Positions 60,310 through 64,000 of a DNA stretch of 64,000 nucleotides are shown one piece after another; within the stretch, counting starts at the first letter, position 1, and every line of letters begins with the position of its first letter. The notes below the pieces were generated by a model that was not told the DNA's origin, did not search any database, and was given only the letters and a program-made list of their open reading frames with translations. The stretch covers positions 148,707,559 through 148,771,558 of the forward strand of contig CP136066.1 in the NCBI GenBank assembly GCA_032622095.1, in the 5' to 3' direction. This stretch comes from Siphonodentalium dalli (Eukaryota; Mollusca; Scaphopoda; Gadilida; Siphonodentaliidae). Position numbers and translations under genes: made by a program.

Positions 60310-60385
60310 GACCGGATTTCCGTGACAATATGTACTCCTCCGTGTTGGTGATACGCGGTGACCGGTGTGATAATGACAAATACAT
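60310..60385. repeat. Inverted repeat, right partner of 57237-57300
   Basis: CCGTGTTGGTGATACGCGGT then GACCGGTGTGATAATG is the reverse complement of the left partner. The pair encloses about 3.1 kb that includes the zinc-finger frame. Confidence 0.75.
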
Positions 60386-61635
60386 ATTCACCGAAGTCCG
60401 GGCAAATAAAGTATAATTATATTGAATACTAGCAGGGTTACCCGGCGTTGCTCAGGTTAATGTGATGTGACACCCTCTGTGAATATTTGGTGGAAATAGA
60501 GAATGGCATCACAAAACATATGTAATATAAGTAGTGGCTCACCTTGTCAGGTCGGAGCGATTATCATTTTGTTTATCGCCTTTAATCTGTCCCACCAATA
60601 AAGAAGTATTTATTTATTTACAACTGCGTATACATCAGACGTTATAGCATGAAACATGAACATCATGAACACATTAGTTCGAAAAAAATAAAAGACAACA
60701 ATTGTGTTTTACATAGAGATGTATCAATCAATCAATCAATCTAGTCTATCATATCTGCATGAAGATACAGATATTTTAAAGATATGTCCAGGTGCCCCTC
60801 TATTCTGGTGCTATATATATGAACCATTCTAATATGCAATCCTCTTGACGATCCAAGGTCCTTCAGTTTGAATGAATATATGTATCTCTTAAATGGATTG
60901 ATATAAATATACTGTTAATGCTTTCTTCTATGTAACTGTGTTGCTAGATCACATATATAGGAATGCCCTGTTTCATCCCCATATAAATATGACAGTTGAG
61001 AAGATATAATTGTTCAAGTGACTTAATTCGGTCACCATTTGTCGAGATTGTGAAATTGGAATGCCAAAAACAGAATGACCATACATGTATATAACTTTGT
61101 TGGATATCGGCGAATTGAACAATCTTATAAATGCTAGTGAATCTCCTCTCGCCATCGATGACCCAAACGACCCCAAATGTGATTTAATTCATCATATCTT
61201 TAGAGAAAAACGTGCATGAATTTGGTGGAATCAGTGCTAAATATATTTGTATCAACGTTGGTGCAACTCCACTCATGCACGACTTGAATCGCGCCACTTG
61301 TGTCACATTTAAACCACATCTATTAGACTCATGCATTATATACTGGAGATGAATATAAGTTTGGTGGTAATCGGCAACTAAACAAATTCATATCATAGTT
61401 ATTACCGTCCCCCATCTCTCACACAAACAGCACACATTTCCCGTCTTTAAATCACACGTTTATATTCCTCGTATCACGGAGAAGAATAATATATCAATTT
61501 GGTCGAAATATGTGCTATAATATCCCCTCCCCTGACATCAACAACGTCACTTTAGAAACGTTTAACCCGCATCATTGTCTTACTCGTAAAAAGTAACCCC
61601 TGTTACACCGCCTTGGTGCTATCTCGCTCGTACCC

Positions 61636-62153
61636 TTAAAGATAGATTATCTCTTTAAATAACAAATTTTAAATAGTTGCGTGGGTATAAAATAATAGAT
61701 ATGAACTGAAGATCCCTGTCCGGAAAAGCTTCTATCAATTAATATTGATTTTATTTCGAATATTAAATCGGGACAGTTTATGTGTCTATTTTTAGAACAG
61801 ACCATTCGGATGATACCACATTGCGATATAGAGCACTGGGCTGTTCCTATGGCTACGCACCGAAAGTCAAATGTCCCAGATTGATTGTTTGTATTGCTTT
61901 GTTCCACATATATAAGCGATAATGAGTGTAATTAACGTTTATTTGTGACAAAATTGTAGAATACAATTTCTGGTCTCTGTTAACAGTAACCACTATTGTT
62001 CGTTAGCTAAACAAACACACCATTTTAGACCAGAAAATATTCGAATATTAATCAATAGAAGCATTTCCGGACAGGAGTCTTCGATTCAAATCTAATATTT
62101 TATACCCCGGTAACCATATAATACATGTTTACAAAGAGATAATCCACCTTTAA
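61636..62153. mobile_element. 510-bp TTAA MITE with about 150-bp inverted ends
   Basis: The element (61640-62149) is flanked by TTAA at 61636-61639 and 62150-62153. The ends are AGATAGATTATCTCTTT and, on the other strand, AGGTGGATTATCTCTTT. Inverted similarity continues inward over about 150 bp (GGGTATAAAATA-TAGAT, CCTGTCCGGAAA-GCTTCTAT, TTAATATT). It has the same TTAA + AGR terminal style as the 50-kb family but an unrelated interior. It is noncoding. Confidence 0.88.
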
Positions 62154-63068
62154 AGTTATATATGGAACACAGACAAATATTCGCAAATATTTGATGCGGA
62201 CTCAAATGACGACACTTTTGACAGCTTTAAGCCACGCCATTAGAAACTTCATACCATACTATCGTATTTTTACTTGTTGCAAGGGAATGATCACCGACGG
62301 GTTGATGAAGCATACTCACACTCATCCCATCTCTCCACTGTAAACCGACCCTCCAGTTCTCCTCCGCAATCGCCATTCTGTTTATTTACTTATATTTTTC
62401 ATTATATGTATGTATATAATATACCTTGTGTTTTGTTCGTCTTTAGTGTCATAAAATTTGTCAGTGTATCATACTAGGAAGAGGAGGGTATTCTAAGTGA
62501 TTTAGCACTTGTCCTCCAATCCCTTTTGTCATAAACTAATTTCATTTATGAACAAATAAAATATGTTTAAAAAAAAAAAAATGGGGATGAATTTGTATAT
62601 GTTTCGTGGCAATCGGCGACTAAACCAATTCTGATCAGATTTAGTAGCCACCGCCCCTCCCAATATCTCACCCCAACGACACCAATTTCGCATCTTTAAA
62701 CACACACAATAAGATTCCTTGTATCACGGAGAAGATCTTAGAAGAATGTGCATCAATTTGGTGGAAAAATTATTTTGATAAATTTTGGTGCCCCTCTCAC
62801 CTTCCGGGCATCCCTGAAGCGAATGGTGCGACTTTTGACAAATTTTAACCACACCATTAGATTCCTCATTTTATGGGGATGATTATATATAAGTTTGGTG
62901 GCAATCGGCGACAATTTATTTTTCTGCCCCTCCCCCTTTTTTGCCCCTGACAAAAACGGCGTCACCTGAGAAGATTCTAACCCTCGCCATTATCTTTCTC
63001 GTAAAAAGTTACCCCTAATAGACCCCTTTTGTGCCTAGATGGTGGTCCCCTGTGAATTTCTATAGAAC

Positions 63069-63117
<49 letters not shown>
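63069..63117. repeat. (CAGA)n microsatellite
   Basis: About twelve perfect CAGA units at the 3' end of the dispersed repeat. Confidence 0.95.
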
Positions 63118-63120
63118 TAT

Positions 63121-63750
63121 TTGCAAATATAGATATAGATAATGAATTCAACATTTGTCTGAAGAGGAATAGTAGTGATTCACACATAGCTCAGGTAAAT
63201 ATATTAAGAGAGACATTGTGGTGTTGTGAGGTCTGATGACACCTATACTATGGATGAAGCTATGGATGAATTAGGGGTCTTTAATCTGATGGTTAATTTT
63301 GGTTTGTGGTTAATCAGATTGGTGGCGACAATTATATAAAATATACATAATTGTTTTGTAGTTGTAGTTCGACTCTATATTTATCAACACAATCCGGACA
63401 GTGTTTATAGTTGCATTTGGGATTAATCTGATAAGTGGATAGAACGTTGCGGATATAATCGTTTTTGAACATTGATCGTGTTGAAAGATTTTAAAGTGCA
63501 TCGTGTCTGTGTTGCTGCTTTTGGTCGACATATCACCAAACAAGTATTTTTCGACAATTTGCGACAATACCATCTCCAAAATTTGGAAATATGTGATTCA
63601 CAGACAAAGGCAGACACTGCTGCGTGGTAGCAAGAAATAGGTTGCCTGGTCAGTCATCGCCTGATAACGAAAATACCCACAAACCTTTTTACCCCCAAAA
63701 ATTGTGAAATCTGGACTCAACTCTCGGACTATAAGATGTGACAGTTGATA
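63121..63750. other. Noncoding stretch
   Basis: No gene. Two overlapping minus-strand frames near 63310-63617 have no recognisable product. Confidence 0.4.
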
Positions 63751-63967
63751 TACACTCTAAATCGCGTTGGGTAAAATGTTACTCTACACAATGGTGCAAA
63801 TAGCACCACGCGAACGTTGGGTAAATTTTACCCAATGTTGGGCAACGTTTTTACTCAACGCAGGGTAACAATTTACCCAACAGTAATTTCCCTTCTGCGT
63901 TGGGCGATTTTTTGTACCCGTAAATTAACATTGGGTAAGTTGTTACCCTGCGTTGATTTAGAGTGTA
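63751..63967. mobile_element. 217-bp MITE with CACTC ends
   Basis: TACACTCTAAATC (63751) is inverted as GATTTAGAGTGTA (ending 63967). Next comes a second inverted layer, GTTGGGTAA / TTACCCTGCG. GTTGGGTAA-type words recur at least five times inside on both strands. If the ends are CACTC...GAGTG, the flanking dinucleotide is TA on both sides. That fits CACTA/EnSpm-like elements (2-3-bp duplications), but a TA-targeting family cannot be excluded. Confidence 0.75.
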
Positions 63968-64000
63968 TGTGTCAGTAATACATCTTATATCTTTCCAGAA

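Larger units (their letters stand above)
60428..63120 (+). repeat. Dispersed repeat with about 200-bp internal units, plus copy, ending in (CAGA)n
   Basis: Begins ACTAGCAGGGTTACCCGGCG. Units from about 61180 onward repeat CACGCCATTAGA-TCCTCGTATC, GGAGAAGAATAT, AATTTGGTGGAAATC and CCCCTCCC-ATCTCA. It ends at GAACACAGACAGACAGACAG. This type of 3' end (a GTTTGGTGGCAATCGG phrase and then an ACAGACAGA tail) is common in invertebrate retroelement-derived repeats. A TTAA MITE is nested at 61640-62149. It is noncoding; a vestige of the unit head reappears at 62160-62260. Confidence 0.65.

Overview
This is a window of an AT-rich animal genome. It is almost entirely transposon-derived, and only one stretch looks like a host gene. 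The mix (non-LTR retrotransposon relics, a tRNA-derived SINE, a piggyBac relic, many TTAA-type MITEs, a phase-1 exon with a GTAAGT donor) points to a marine invertebrate, plausibly a lophotrochozoan. The sequence alone does not fix the phylum. There is no operon structure, CRISPR, rRNA or functional tRNA.

Layout. 0-2.1 kb: direct repeats, a 43-bp minisatellite and a cluster of TTAAGC palindromes. 3.5-4.7 kb: 3' end of a LINE and a 428-bp foldback MITE. 6.8-10.2 kb: large inverted repeats enclosing a SINE. 11.2-12.4 kb: eroded LINE. 12.4-14.8 kb: tandem repeats. 17.1-17.7 kb: foldback element with a 9-bp target duplication. 18.3-21.2 kb: hairpin, 135-bp TTAA MITE and a 238-bp tandem array. 24.1-27.7 kb: two copies of a TTAA MITE flanking a dead piggyBac transposase. 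29.2-42.9 kb: a higher-order array (about 0.9-1.1 kb period) that has amplified the same TTAA MITE. The array is interrupted at 36468-41937 by a 5.47-kb element made of about 38 copies of a 142-bp GC-rich repeat in two opposed arms. That element has terminal inverted repeats and an exact 9-bp target duplication. 44.5 kb: first exon of a secreted PAN/apple-like protein gene. 45.3-52.4 kb: one long and two short relics of a single LINE family, plus another TTAA MITE. 54-63 kb: dispersed noncoding repeats, a second SINE copy, a degenerate C2H2 zinc-finger ORF inside a 3.1-kb inverted-repeat pair, a 510-bp TTAA MITE and a (CAGA)n tract. 63.75-63.97 kb: a CACTC-ended MITE.

Main message. The most notable object is the 5.47-kb foldback element. 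It has the architecture and 9-bp target duplication known from Drosophila FB/Mutator-like elements, carries no transposase, and sits in an array whose sister units show the exact empty site. Second is a short motif, AATAAAGAGCGTT, that recurs in sequence-unrelated repeat families and on both strands. Most open reading frames in the window are translations of repeats and not genes.
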